Shown here: positions 15,149 to 23,660 of the stretch, piece by piece
How positions within the stretch are numbered: position 1 is the stretch's first letter
How the letters are laid out: the number at the start of each line of letters is the position of its first letter
Assembly (NCBI GenBank): GCA_028281065.1
Contig: JANQKN010000158.1
Coordinates: 1-37,490, forward strand
DNA from: Flavobacteriaceae bacterium
GTDB taxonomy: Bacteria > Bacteroidota > Bacteroidia > Flavobacteriales > Flavobacteriaceae
Direction of reading: 5' to 3'
DNA length: 37,490 nucleotides
The notes under the pieces: generated by a model
Told to the model about the DNA's origin: nothing
Databases searched by the model: none
The model's input: the letters and a program-made list of their open reading frames with translations, nothing else
Program-made: the position numbers and the translations under genes

Positions 15149-17818
15149 ATGGAGAGAGCGCGTAAATATTTGAAACTATCTGGACTCGAACCCTTAATCA
15201 TTACTCCCGAGAGTAATTTCATTAATGTAGGGGAACGAACCAACGTAGCAGGGTCCCGAAAGTTCCTTCGGTTGATTAAGGAAGAGAATTTCGAGGAAGC
15301 CCTAAGCATTGCCAGGCACCAAGTAGAAGGAGGTGCCCAGATCATCGACATTAATATGGACGATGGTCTTATCGATGGAAAGGAAGCTATGGTAAAGTTC
15401 TTGAACCTTATCGTGGCCGAACCCGATATTGCCAGGGTTCCCATCATGATCGATAGCTCGAAGTGGGAAATCATTGAAGCGGGACTTCAGGTAGTGCAAG
15501 GAAAATGTGTGGTAAATTCCATAAGCTTAAAAGAAGGGGAAGAAGAGTTTATACGTCAAGCAAAGTTGATAAAGAGATATGGTGCTGCTGTTATCATCAT
15601 GGCTTTCGATGAGGTAGGGCAGGCCGATACCTACGAACGTCGTATCGAAATTGCCGAGCGCAGTTACCGTATTTTGGTAGATCGGGTAAAATTCGCTCCA
15701 GAAGACATCATTTTCGACCTCAATATTTTTCCCGTAGCTACTGGGATGGAGGAGCACCGAAAGAATGCGTTGGATTTTATTGAAGGCACCCGATGGGTAC
15801 GTGAAAATCTTCCGCATTGTAGTGTGAGTGGTGGGGTGAGTAATGTTTCCTTCAGTTTTAGGGGGAACAATACCGTACGCGAAGCTATGCACTCCGCCTT
15901 TTTGTACCATGCTATAGCAGCAGGAATGAACATGGGGATTGTAAATCCAGCACTTTTGGAAGTGTATGATGACATTCCCGAGGATCTTTTGGAGCATGTA
16001 GAAGATGTACTCTTGGACCGACGTGACGATGCTACGGAACGCTTGTTGGAATTTGCTGAAACCGTAAAAGGGGTAAAGAAAGAGCAGAAAGTAGATCTGT
16101 CTTGGCGAAAAGAACCTTTGCAGGATCGCATTACACGGGCCTTGGTAAAAGGGATTGATGAGTTTATTATCGAAGATGTTGAGGAAGCCCGTCAAAATGC
16201 CCAAAGACCCATTGAGGTGATCGAAGGGCAATTAATGACTGGAATGAACGTAGTAGGCGATTTATTTGGGAGCGGAAAGATGTTCCTTCCCCAGGTAGTG
16301 AAGTCCGCAAGGGTTATGAAAAAAGCCGTGGCCTATCTAGAACCTTACATATCTGAAGAAAAAGACGAAGTGACTGCCTCTGCAGGGAAAATATTGATGG
16401 CTACCGTAAAAGGTGATGTTCATGATATTGGTAAGAACATTGTATCCGTGGTTTTGGCCTGTAACAACTACGAGATTGTTGATCTGGGAGTCATGGTCCC
16501 GCCCGAAAGGATCATTGCCGAAGCCAAGGAACATCAAGTCGATATTATTGGGTTGAGCGGTCTTATTACCCCTTCCTTGGACGAAATGGTATTCCTCGCC
16601 AAAGAGATGCAACGTCAGGACTTTGAAGTTCCTTTGCTTATCGGCGGAGCGACTACCAGTAAGGCTCATACGGCGGTTAAAATAGATCCACAGTACCAAC
16701 ATGCCGTGGTGCATGTAAACGATGCTTCAAGGGCAGTAACCGTAGTGGGGGATTTGCTTCAAAAAGATAAAAAGGGCAACTATATCGCTTCCTTGAAGAA
16801 GGATTATGCGGAGTTTCGGGAAGGATTCTTAAACCGTCAAAAAATAAAGACCTATGTGGGTATCGATGAAGCCCGAGCCAATAAGTATTCTATAGATTGG
16901 GACGAAGCTGAGATTGTAAAGCCCAATAGATTGGGGATCCAAAAACTGGAGGATTTCGATCTGGAATTATTGAAACCCTATATAGACTGGAGCCCTTTTT
17001 TCAGAAGCTGGGACCTGCATGGACGGTTCCCAAACATTCTAGAAGATGAAGTCGTGGGACAACAAGCTACCGACCTCTTTTTGGATGCCGAGAATATGCT
17101 TCAGAAGATCATCGATGAAAAACTATTGAAGGCCCATGCCATTTTTGGCCTTTTTGAAGCCAATGTTGTAAACGATGACGATATCGTAGTGCGACACAAT
17201 TCCGAAGAACATACCTTCAGAACGTTACGACAACAAAGTAAAAAAGCAAAAGGAAGACCCAATCTGGCACTGGCCGATTTTGTCGCCCCCAAAGCCTCTG
17301 GCAAACAAGATTATTTAGGGTGTTTTTGTGTTACCGCTGGTTTCGGTACCGAAGAACTTGCCCGATCCTATGAAAAAGAGAATGATGATTACAACAGTAT
17401 TATGGTAAAGGCTTTGGCCGATCGTCTGGCCGAAGCTTTTGCCGAATACTTACACAAACAAATCCGAAAAGAACATTGGGGTTATGCCAGTGAAGAAAAC
17501 CTATCCAACGAGTCCCTCATTAAAGAGGAATACAAGGGAATACGGCCTGCTCCTGGATACCCAGCCTGTCCCGATCATTTGGAAAAGAAGACCATTTGGG
17601 AGTTGTTGGGGGTAGAAGGGGAGATAGGTGTAAAGCTTACCGAGAATTTGGCCATGTGGCCAGCCGCTTCAGTATCAGGGTATTATTTTGGAAACCCGGA
17701 ATCCCGCTATTTCGGATTGGGAAAAATTAAAGAAGATCAAATTGCAGATTTTGCCGAGAGAAAAAGCATTTCTGTAGAAGAAGCCACCAAATGGCTTCGA
17801 ACCAATATTGCAGATTAA
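15149..17818 (+). CDS. metH: Methionine synthase C-half: folate, cobalamin and reactivation domains
   Basis: 889-residue cobalamin-dependent part of methionine synthase; takes the methyl group from methyltetrahydrofolate and passes it via cobalamin to homocysteine held by the separate N-half. Order of domains: pterin-binding ([16 protein letters not shown] at residues 24-39 to about 290), cobalamin cap (about 320-400), cobalamin-binding with DVHDIGKN (D423, H425, G428; H425 is the lower cobalt ligand), and the SAM-binding reactivation domain with [12 protein letters not shown] from R799. All key residues are present. Followed directly by metF with no gap (stop TAA then ATG at 17819). Confidence 0.96.
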   Translation: MERARKYLKLSGLEPLIITPESNFINVGERTNVAGSRKFLRLIKEENFEEALSIARHQVEGGAQIIDINMDDGLIDGKEAMVKFLNLIVAEPDIARVPIMIDSSKWEIIEAGLQVVQGKCVVNSISLKEGEEEFIRQAKLIKRYGAAVIIMAFDEVGQADTYERRIEIAERSYRILVDRVKFAPEDIIFDLNIFPVATGMEEHRKNALDFIEGTRWVRENLPHCSVSGGVSNVSFSFRGNNTVREAMHSAFLYHAIAAGMNMGIVNPALLEVYDDIPEDLLEHVEDVLLDRRDDATERLLEFAETVKGVKKEQKVDLSWRKEPLQDRITRALVKGIDEFIIEDVEEARQNAQRPIEVIEGQLMTGMNVVGDLFGSGKMFLPQVVKSARVMKKAVAYLEPYISEEKDEVTASAGKILMATVKGDVHDIGKNIVSVVLACNNYEIVDLGVMVPPERIIAEAKEHQVDIIGLSGLITPSLDEMVFLAKEMQRQDFEVPLLIGGATTSKAHTAVKIDPQYQHAVVHVNDASRAVTVVGDLLQKDKKGNYIASLKKDYAEFREGFLNRQKIKTYVGIDEARANKYSIDWDEAEIVKPNRLGIQKLEDFDLELLKPYIDWSPFFRSWDLHGRFPNILEDEVVGQQATDLFLDAENMLQKIIDEKLLKAHAIFGLFEANVVNDDDIVVRHNSEEHTFRTLRQQSKKAKGRPNLALADFVAPKASGKQDYLGCFCVTAGFGTEELARSYEKENDDYNSIMVKALADRLAEAFAEYLHKQIRKEHWGYASEENLSNESLIKEEYKGIRPAPGYPACPDHLEKKTIWELLGVEGEIGVKLTENLAMWPAASVSGYYFGNPESRYFGLGKIKEDQIADFAERKSISVEEATKWLRTNIAD

Positions 17819-18775
17819 ATGAAAGTAACCGAACACATTGCCAACGCAAACGGAAACACCCAGTTTTCCTTCGAGATTCTCCCTCCTCTAAAAGGGCAGA
17901 ACATTACATCTATATTCGAAAGTATAGATCCGCTCATGGAGTTCAATCCCCCATTTATAGACGTTACCTACCATAGGGAAGAATATGTTTATAAAGATGT
18001 TGGAAACGGATTGTTGCAAAAACAAGTGGTACGCAAACGTCCTGGAACCGTTGGGATCTGTGCTGCTATCCAGAATAAGTACAACGTAGATGCCATTCCA
18101 CACATATTGTGTGGTGGTTTTACCAAGGAAGACACAGAGAACTTCTTGATCGACCTTAATTTCTTGGGTATCGATAATGTAATGGCACTGCGCGGTGATG
18201 CTGTAAAAAGCGAAACCTACTTTACACCTGAGAAGGAAGGCCATAACTATGCCAGCGAATTGGTAGAACAGATCACCGAACTAAATAACGGAGTGTATTT
18301 GGACGAAGAAATCCAGAACCAAGCCCAAACCGACTTCTGTATTGGGGTGGCAGGCTATCCCGAAAAACATATGGAAGCACCTAGCTTGGATAGTGATATT
18401 CACTTTTTGAAGAAGAAAATAAAAAAAGGAGCTACCTACATCGTGACCCAGATGTTTTTCGACAACCAACGCTATTTCGATTTTGTGGATAAATGCCGGG
18501 CCGAAGGGATTACCGTTCCCATTATCCCAGGTTTAAAACCCATCGCCACCAAAAAACAGCTGAACTTAATCCCCCATCGCTTTAGTTTGGAGCTGCCCGA
18601 CGATCTTATCATGGAAGTGGTAAAGTGCAAAGACAACAAGGAAGTGCGCCAAGTAGGGATCGAATGGTGTACCAAACAAAGCAAGGAATTAATAGCAGCG
18701 GGAGTGCCTGTTTTGCACTACTATTCTATGGGTAAAAGTGACAATATTAAGGCCATAGCTTCCCAAATATTTTAA
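17819..18775 (+). CDS. metF: 5,10-methylenetetrahydrofolate reductase
   Basis: FAD enzyme that makes 5-methyltetrahydrofolate, the methyl donor for the MetH pair just upstream. The 318 residues are normal for bacterial MetF. The N-terminal QFSFEILPPLKG carries the catalytic glutamate (E19) of the FE.xPP motif; NVMALRGDA, FCIGVAGYPEKH and TQMFFDNQRYFDFV are family stretches for folate and flavin binding. It directly abuts the metH C-half and is the last methionine gene; the next gene starts 18 bases on, so transcription may run through. Confidence 0.95.
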   Translation: MKVTEHIANANGNTQFSFEILPPLKGQNITSIFESIDPLMEFNPPFIDVTYHREEYVYKDVGNGLLQKQVVRKRPGTVGICAAIQNKYNVDAIPHILCGGFTKEDTENFLIDLNFLGIDNVMALRGDAVKSETYFTPEKEGHNYASELVEQITELNNGVYLDEEIQNQAQTDFCIGVAGYPEKHMEAPSLDSDIHFLKKKIKKGATYIVTQMFFDNQRYFDFVDKCRAEGITVPIIPGLKPIATKKQLNLIPHRFSLELPDDLIMEVVKCKDNKEVRQVGIEWCTKQSKELIAAGVPVLHYYSMGKSDNIKAIASQIF

Positions 18776-18793
18776 ATTCTTATTTTTGACCGC

Positions 18794-19888
18794 ATGTTGC
18801 GGTATGTGATTGTACTGTGTTTTTTCCCCGGAACACTATTTTCACAAGAAAGCGTAAGGGAATCTGGCTATTGGGATAGCCAATACTACTATGGTGCCAT
18901 GCTACGGCACAACAAGAATGTAGCGCATTTGGTCACCGACCACCCTACGGGTTTCATCTTATCCTATAATCACAAGACCTTTGGAGAGAAATACTGGCAG
19001 GAAGCCTACAACTATCCCGACTGGGGTTTTTCCTTTATCTATCAGGATTTTAATAGCGAGGTTCTGGAACGGAACTTTGGGTTATATGGCCATTACAACT
19101 TCTATTTCCTGAACAGAAACCTACAGCTTCGTTTGGGACAAGGGATTGCATACAATACCAATCCTTTCGATATAGACACCAACTTTAAGAACACCGCCTA
19201 TGGCAGTTCTTTCATGGCTTCCACATATATTATGCTCAATTTTCAAAAGCAGCGTATTTGGAAAGGCTTGGGCGCTCAGATCGGGCTTTCTTTCATACAC
19301 CATTCCAATGGTAGTTTTAAGGCTCCCAATACAGGGACCAACGTAGTTGCGTTAAATGCTGGGCTTACTTATGACTTTCATGTGGATGAAGAACAGGAAT
19401 ATGCAGAGCTTTTCCCAGAAACGGACTTTTCAGAAAAAATCACCTACAATTTTGTAGTTCGTGGAGGACTTAACGAAGGCGATATCATTGGACTTGTGCA
19501 ACAACCCTTTGTGGTATTAACAGCCTTTGCCGATAAACGATTGAATTACAAGAGCACAATTCAGTTTGGGGTAGAAGCCTTTTTCTCCAAGTTTCTGGAA
19601 AAAGAGATCGAATATCGGGCGTTGGCCTTCAATAGCAGCACTTTAACTGGAGACGAAGACTACAAACGGGTGAGTGTGTTTGCTGGGCATGAATTTAGGC
19701 TAGGAAACGTAGCCATACCCACTCAAGTGGGCTATTACCTCTATTGGCCTTACGAATACGAATTGCGGGTATATTCCCGAATAGGATTGAAGTATTATAT
19801 CACCGATCAGTGGTTTGGTGTGGCAAGTGTAAAAACCCACGCAGCCAATGCAGAAGCCATTGAGTTTGGAATTGGAATACGACTATGA
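18794..19888 (+). CDS. PagL-like acyloxyacyl hydrolase, copy 1
   Basis: Predicted outer-membrane beta-barrel of 364 residues, with an N-terminal signal peptide (cleavage near LFSQES, about residue 17) and many alternating aromatic strands. The pattern FIHHSNGSFKAPN around H169 and S171 matches the His-x-Ser-Asn motif of PagL, which removes the 3-acyl chain of lipid A. The glutamate expected about 14 residues after the histidine is an asparagine (N183) if that spacing holds. The ATG follows TATTTTTG (18781-18788) by only five bases. The stop overlaps the lipoprotein gene (ATGA at 19885-19888). The paralogue at 20664 has the same layout. It could be a structural barrel rather than an enzyme. 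Confidence 0.8.
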   Translation: MLRYVIVLCFFPGTLFSQESVRESGYWDSQYYYGAMLRHNKNVAHLVTDHPTGFILSYNHKTFGEKYWQEAYNYPDWGFSFIYQDFNSEVLERNFGLYGHYNFYFLNRNLQLRLGQGIAYNTNPFDIDTNFKNTAYGSSFMASTYIMLNFQKQRIWKGLGAQIGLSFIHHSNGSFKAPNTGTNVVALNAGLTYDFHVDEEQEYAELFPETDFSEKITYNFVVRGGLNEGDIIGLVQQPFVVLTAFADKRLNYKSTIQFGVEAFFSKFLEKEIEYRALAFNSSTLTGDEDYKRVSVFAGHEFRLGNVAIPTQVGYYLYWPYEYELRVYSRIGLKYYITDQWFGVASVKTHAANAEAIEFGIGIRL

Positions 19889-20637
19889 TGAAAAAACTGT
19901 TTTTTATAATTCCCTTGGTCTTCACAGCTTGTAATAGTGAAGATGCTTTGGATTGTTTTCAAACCAAGGGAGATACTATCGTTACCGAGTTTACAATGCC
20001 TGCTTTTTCCAAAATCCGTATCGAGGACGATGTGTCTTTGGTCATTCGGCAAGGCGATGTACAAGAGGTGTTGATAGAAACCGGAGAGAACTTGTTGAAC
20101 GATGTAAGTGTTTCCGTAGAAGGGGAAACTTTGGTGGTTCGCGATGACAACCGATGCAATTTTGTGCGCGATTTTGGCATCACCAAAGCCATTGTTACTA
20201 CACCGGTACTTACCGAAATTAGAAACAGTAGCGAGTTTCATGTTACTGGCGAAGGTGTTTTGCAATTTCCGTTTTTGGAACTGATTAGCAATACTTCGGG
20301 AGGGGTGGAAGGTTCACGAAAAAGCGGCGATTTTACCCTCACCATACAATGTGAGGATTTTCGGGTGGATGCCAATGGTTTCAGCGGGTTTTATATCGAT
20401 GGTTTTTCCGAAAAGGTAAGCATTGCATTCCAAGACGAAGTCCCCCGTTTTGAAGGTCCCGACCTTATAGCAAACGAAATTAGGATCCTGCATCGCAGTG
20501 CTAATAAAATGATTGTGAATCCCCAAGAAATATTACGTGGAGAGATATTAAGCACTGGCGATGTTATATCGGTGAACAGGCCTCCCGTTGTGGAAGTGGA
20601 AGAAATTTTTACAGGCCGTCTGATTTTTCAAGATTAG
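19885..20637 (+). CDS. GIN-domain (DUF2807) lipoprotein, copy 1
   Basis: 250-residue predicted lipoprotein with signal sequence and lipobox VFTAC (C16), so anchored in the outer or inner membrane. The rest is repetitive beta structure typical of head GIN domains (DUF2807), including EFTMPAFSKIRIEDDVSLVI and EIRNSSEFHVTGEG. C24 (ALDCFQ) and C91 (NRCNFVRDFGITK) are conserved in the second copy and could form a disulfide. Start overlaps the PagL-like stop by four bases. Function of the family is not established; the tight coupling suggests that it works with the barrel. Confidence 0.85.
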   Translation: MMKKLFFIIPLVFTACNSEDALDCFQTKGDTIVTEFTMPAFSKIRIEDDVSLVIRQGDVQEVLIETGENLLNDVSVSVEGETLVVRDDNRCNFVRDFGITKAIVTTPVLTEIRNSSEFHVTGEGVLQFPFLELISNTSGGVEGSRKSGDFTLTIQCEDFRVDANGFSGFYIDGFSEKVSIAFQDEVPRFEGPDLIANEIRILHRSANKMIVNPQEILRGEILSTGDVISVNRPPVVEVEEIFTGRLIFQD

Positions 20638-20663
20638 TGTATATTTGCGCCATTCGATTCATT

Positions 20664-21773
20664 ATGAGAAAGACTTTTTTTGTTATAGCTTTTGTAATGT
20701 TGGGGAGCTTGGTCTATGCACAGGATAAGCCACTGAGACCTTTCGAGATAGAAGCAGATGTGTTTTACGGGAGTATTTTAGAACACAATCCCGATATAGC
20801 CCACCTTATTACAGCCCACCCCGAAGGTGTTATCTTAAGCTATAACAGAAAGACCTACGGTTTCCGTGAAGCCGAAAGAAGGTACAATTACCCCGATTGG
20901 GGATTTACCTTTGCTTATCAAGACTTTAAAAATGAAGTACTGGGCGAAAACTACAGTTTGTATGCCCATATGAATTGGTATTTCCTGAATAGAAACCTAG
21001 TCTTTAGAATGGGGCAGGGGATCGCTTATGCCACCAACCCGTATGATCCAGAAACCAACTTTTTGAACAATGCATTTGGTTCCGATATCTTAAGTACCAC
21101 ATTCTTAAAGCTGAACTACGTTAAGGAAAATGTTTGGCAGGGATTGGGATTCCATGCTGGGTTCAGTATCATTCACTATAGTAACGCTAACTTTAGGGCA
21201 CCCAATAACAGTACCAATACCTGGGCCTTTAATGCAGGACTCAGTTACCTTTTCGATCATGAAAACTTTCCTGATTACATAGAAGAGGAAGATCCGCCAA
21301 GCAAAAGCCATGCAGAGCGTATAAAATACAATTTGGCTTTCCGTTTTGGATGGAACGAGAGTGATGTGGTAGGACAGGGGCAGTTTCCGTTTTATACGGT
21401 ATCTGCCTTTGCAGATAAGCGCATTAATTACAAAAGTGCCTTGCAATTGGGGGTAGATTATTTCGACTCCAAGTTCCTGGAAGAGTTCATTCGGTATCGA
21501 TCTGTTGCTTTTCCAGAGGATCAGCTTACTGGGGATGAGGATTATCGAAGGGTCGGCGTGTTTTTTGGACACGAATTGCGGTTCTATAAAACCGCTTTTG
21601 TTTCCCAGATTGGGTACTATGTATATTGGCCTTATGATTTCGAAAACAGATGGTACAACCGTCTGGGTCTAAAGCGCTATTTCTATAAGGATAAAATATT
21701 TGCCGCAGTAACGGTAAAGGCACACTGGGCAAAAGCAGAAGGTGTTGAATTTGGAATTGGAGTACGATTATGA
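20664..21773 (+). CDS. PagL-like acyloxyacyl hydrolase, copy 2
   Basis: Paralogue of the protein at 18794. An upstream in-frame ATG at 20637 would put nine residues before the signal peptide, so I take the ATG at 20664 (MRKTFFVIAFVMLGSLVYAQ), giving 369 residues. The motif IHYSNANFRAPN with H171 and S173 is closer to classical PagL (H-Y-S-N) than copy 1; the later position is again Asn (N185). NYPDWGFTFAYQDFKNEVL and FADKRINYKSALQLGV match copy 1 almost word for word, so this is a clear duplication. TATATTTG at 20640-20647 could be a -7 promoter element for this copy. Its stop overlaps the second lipoprotein gene by four bases. Confidence 0.82.
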   Translation: MRKTFFVIAFVMLGSLVYAQDKPLRPFEIEADVFYGSILEHNPDIAHLITAHPEGVILSYNRKTYGFREAERRYNYPDWGFTFAYQDFKNEVLGENYSLYAHMNWYFLNRNLVFRMGQGIAYATNPYDPETNFLNNAFGSDILSTTFLKLNYVKENVWQGLGFHAGFSIIHYSNANFRAPNNSTNTWAFNAGLSYLFDHENFPDYIEEEDPPSKSHAERIKYNLAFRFGWNESDVVGQGQFPFYTVSAFADKRINYKSALQLGVDYFDSKFLEEFIRYRSVAFPEDQLTGDEDYRRVGVFFGHELRFYKTAFVSQIGYYVYWPYDFENRWYNRLGLKRYFYKDKIFAAVTVKAHWAKAEGVEFGIGVRL

Positions 21774-22525
21774 AAAAATTCTTAGGTTATATATTAATAG
21801 TAACTCTTTTCTGGAGTTGCGATAGCGAAGATGGCCTCAATTGCTTTCAGGCAGCAGGGGATATCATTCAAGAAGAGTTTGAAGTACTTCCTTTCGAAAA
21901 GATATTGGTACGGGAACGTGTTCAGTTAATCCTAAAAGAAGGCCCTTTTCAGAAAGTGGTTGTAGAAACAGGTGAAAATCTACTTAACGATATCGTAGTA
22001 CAATCCTTGAACAATACCTTAAGTGTTAAGAACGACAATGGTTGCAACTTGGTTCGCGACTACGGTATTACCAAAGTATACGTAACGGCTCCCAATATTA
22101 GTGAAATACGAAACAGTTCGGGGCTTGCTGTATTGAGCGATGGGGTACTCACGTACCCTGAATTAACCTTGATTTCTGAAGATCAGGATAACGAAGACGA
22201 GTTCCATATCGATGGGGATTTCCATATACAATTTGAAGGTGGTGCATTGAACATTGCTGCCAGTGGAATTTCCAATTTCTTTTTAAGCGGTACGGCACAA
22301 GAAGCCAATTTTTCACTGTTTGATGGCGATAGCCGTGTAGAAGCAGAGAACCTGCTTATAGACGACCTTACCGTTTTCCACAGGAGTACCCAGAAAATGA
22401 TTGTGCACCCTATCAATTCCATTCAAGGGGAAATAAGAAGCTTGGGGGATGTGATCGCCAAAAACCGCCCGTTGATTGTCTTGGTAGAGGAATTTTATAC
22501 GGGACGATTGATTATTGAGGACTAG
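21770..22525 (+). CDS. GIN-domain (DUF2807) lipoprotein, copy 2
   Basis: Paralogue of the lipoprotein at 19885, 251 residues. Signal peptide with lipobox LFWSC (C17), then DGLNCFQAAGDI (C25) and GCNLVRDYGITK (C92), the same cysteine layout as copy 1. EIRNSSGLAVLSDGVLTYP aligns with the matching stretch of copy 1, and both end in EEFYTGRLIIED or a near-identical form. The middle (residues about 135-190) has diverged most. The gene overlaps the convergent gldA by 14 bases at its 3' end. A weak five-pair hairpin with T5 lies just beyond the stop (22528-22546). Confidence 0.85.
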   Translation: MKKFLGYILIVTLFWSCDSEDGLNCFQAAGDIIQEEFEVLPFEKILVRERVQLILKEGPFQKVVVETGENLLNDIVVQSLNNTLSVKNDNGCNLVRDYGITKVYVTAPNISEIRNSSGLAVLSDGVLTYPELTLISEDQDNEDEFHIDGDFHIQFEGGALNIAASGISNFFLSGTAQEANFSLFDGDSRVEAENLLIDDLTVFHRSTQKMIVHPINSIQGEIRSLGDVIAKNRPLIVLVEEFYTGRLIIED

Positions 22526-23411
22526 TCAACTCCACAAAGAGTTTTTCCAAAGTTGTATTTTTTTGATGTAGCTGAAGGATCTTCAGGCCATTGTCATGCG
22601 CAAAATCGAATACCTTGCCACGCATGTCCTGATCCGTGCTAAAATAGAGGTGGTACACAAAACCTGCTTTGTTTTCTACTTTGTCTATATGGCCCAAACG
22701 CTGTAAAGCAACCTCTTCCACACGGTAGTCGAATTCCACTTCCACGATTTGTTGCTTACCTTCTTTTAACTCAGCCAGAGGCTTGTCCAATACAATTTCC
22801 CCTTTGTTAATGATAATAACACGATCGCAAATAGCTTCCACTTCCTGCATAATATGTGTGGAGAGCAATACGGTTTTTTCCTTCCCTACCTGCTTGATGA
22901 GTTCCCTGATTTCTATAAGTTGGTTGGGATCCAACCCTGTAGTGGGTTCGTCCAAAATAAGTACTTCGGGATCGTGCAGTAGGGCATTCGCTAAACCAAC
23001 CCGCTGTCTGTATCCTTTAGACAGCTGCTCGATGCGTTTGTGAGCCTCTGGGGTAAGTCCTGTTAGAGCTATTACTTTGTCTACTTCAGTCTTAGGAATA
23101 CCATAGATTTCGGCATTAAAGCTTAGGTGTTCCTTTACATACATCTCCAAATACAACGGGTTGTGCTCGGGAAGGTATCCAATGCTTTTTTGCACCTTTC
23201 TTTCTTCGTTGGAAACAGCAAAACCATTTACGGATGCTTGCCCGTCCGAAGCCTTCAAATAGGTCGTCAGAATTTTCATCAAGGTGGATTTTCCCGCTCC
23301 ATTGGGTCCTAGGAACCCCACGATTTCCCCTTTTTTAATGGAGAAGGAGATTTCATTAAGCGCTTTTTGCGCCCCGTAGAATTTAGTGATTTTGGCAACT
23401 TCTATAGACAT
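22512..23411 (-). CDS. gldA: ABC transporter ATPase, GldA type
   Basis: ATP-binding subunit; in flavobacteria GldA works with the GldF and GldG membrane proteins and is linked to gliding motility. The ATG at 23411 (MSIEVAKITKFYG) gives 299 residues, matching GldA; a longer frame from 23450 lacks support. Seen: Walker A GPNGAGKST (residues 35-43), Q-loop region GYLPEHNPLY, signature LSKGYRQRVGLANAL, Walker B VLILDEPTTGLDP, and the switch histidine in LLSTHIM. No gldF or gldG gene is beside it. The 3' end overlaps the convergent lipoprotein gene. A related drug or lipid exporter ATPase is the alternative. Confidence 0.87.
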   Translation of the reverse strand: MSIEVAKITKFYGAQKALNEISFSIKKGEIVGFLGPNGAGKSTLMKILTTYLKASDGQASVNGFAVSNEERKVQKSIGYLPEHNPLYLEMYVKEHLSFNAEIYGIPKTEVDKVIALTGLTPEAHKRIEQLSKGYRQRVGLANALLHDPEVLILDEPTTGLDPNQLIEIRELIKQVGKEKTVLLSTHIMQEVEAICDRVIIINKGEIVLDKPLAELKEGKQQIVEVEFDYRVEEVALQRLGHIDKVENKAGFVYHLYFSTDQDMRGKVFDFAHDNGLKILQLHQKNTTLEKLFVELTSPQ

Positions 23412-23457
23412 AGGGTACGAAGATAAAACTAGATATTCAGAAAAACGCAAAAAAATA

Positions 23458-23487
23458 TTGCATGTTTTAAAACAATGTGTACTTTAG
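23458..23487 (+). promoter_or_regulatory. Promoter of the phe attenuator / pheA operon
   Basis: TTG at 23458-23460, exactly 19 bases, then TACTTTAG at 23480-23487, one mismatch from TAnnTTTG. Transcription would start near 23493, just before the leader-peptide ATG at 23504. It is divergent from gldA, which starts at 23411. Confidence 0.6.
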
Positions 23488-23503
23488 CATTAACAAACAG
23501 ACA

Positions 23504-23575
23504 ATGAAACAGTTTTTTACATTTTACAACTTTTGGTTTTTCTATTTCCACGGAGATAGCCGGGTTGTTGTGTAA
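23504..23575 (+). CDS. Phenylalanine-rich leader peptide (PheL-like)
   Basis: A 23-codon open frame starting ATG at 23504 and ending TAA at 23573-23575. Of the 23 residues seven are Phe, two Tyr and one Trp. The run starts MKQFFTFYNF and continues WFFYFHGDS before a short tail RVVV. Seven Phe codons between 23513 and 23548 make it a sensor of charged tRNA-Phe. The last seven codons span the sequence that would form the antiterminator, so a ribosome that reaches the stop hides it. It is the counterpart of E. coli pheL but has no visible sequence relationship to it. Confidence 0.85.
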   Translation: MKQFFTFYNFWFFYFHGDSRVVV

Positions 23576-23633
23576 TTGATTGTTACAATTATAAATTAAA
23601 TGAAAACCCGGACAGATGTTCCGGGTTTTTTTT
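23559..23633 (+). promoter_or_regulatory. Ribosome-mediated attenuator of pheA
   Basis: Two mutually exclusive pairings are visible. CCGGGTT at 23560-23566, inside the leader peptide gene, is the exact complement of AACCCGG at 23605-23611 (antiterminator). The same AACCCGG is part of the 5' arm of the terminator hairpin. Ribosomes stalled on Phe codons would leave 23560-23566 free and favour read-through into pheA; ribosomes reaching the stop would cover it and favour termination. Confidence 0.8.
23603..23633 (+). terminator. Attenuator terminator upstream of pheA
   Basis: Perfect ten-pair stem AAAACCCGGA (23603-23612) and TCCGGGTTTT (23620-23629) with the loop CAGATGT, followed by four more T. 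It lies between the leader peptide stop and the pheA ATG at 23661, as expected for transcriptional attenuation. Confidence 0.88.
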
Positions 23634-23660
23634 ATGGTATAAACTAAAAATGATACGATT

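Noticed and set aside
15527-16231. Long minus-strand open frame of 234 codons inside metH C-half, and similar antisense frames throughout
   Set aside because: Each lies fully opposite a well-recognised gene, with no family motif and poor composition; they are shadows.
13196-17818. metH as a gene broken by a frameshift or insertion
   Set aside because: Both halves have proper starts and stops at domain borders, the intervening gene is intact and coupled, and split MetH is known in flavobacteria.
22528-22546. Terminator after the second GIN lipoprotein
   Set aside because: Five A/T-rich pairs and T5 only, inside the gldA coding end; too weak to list as a feature.
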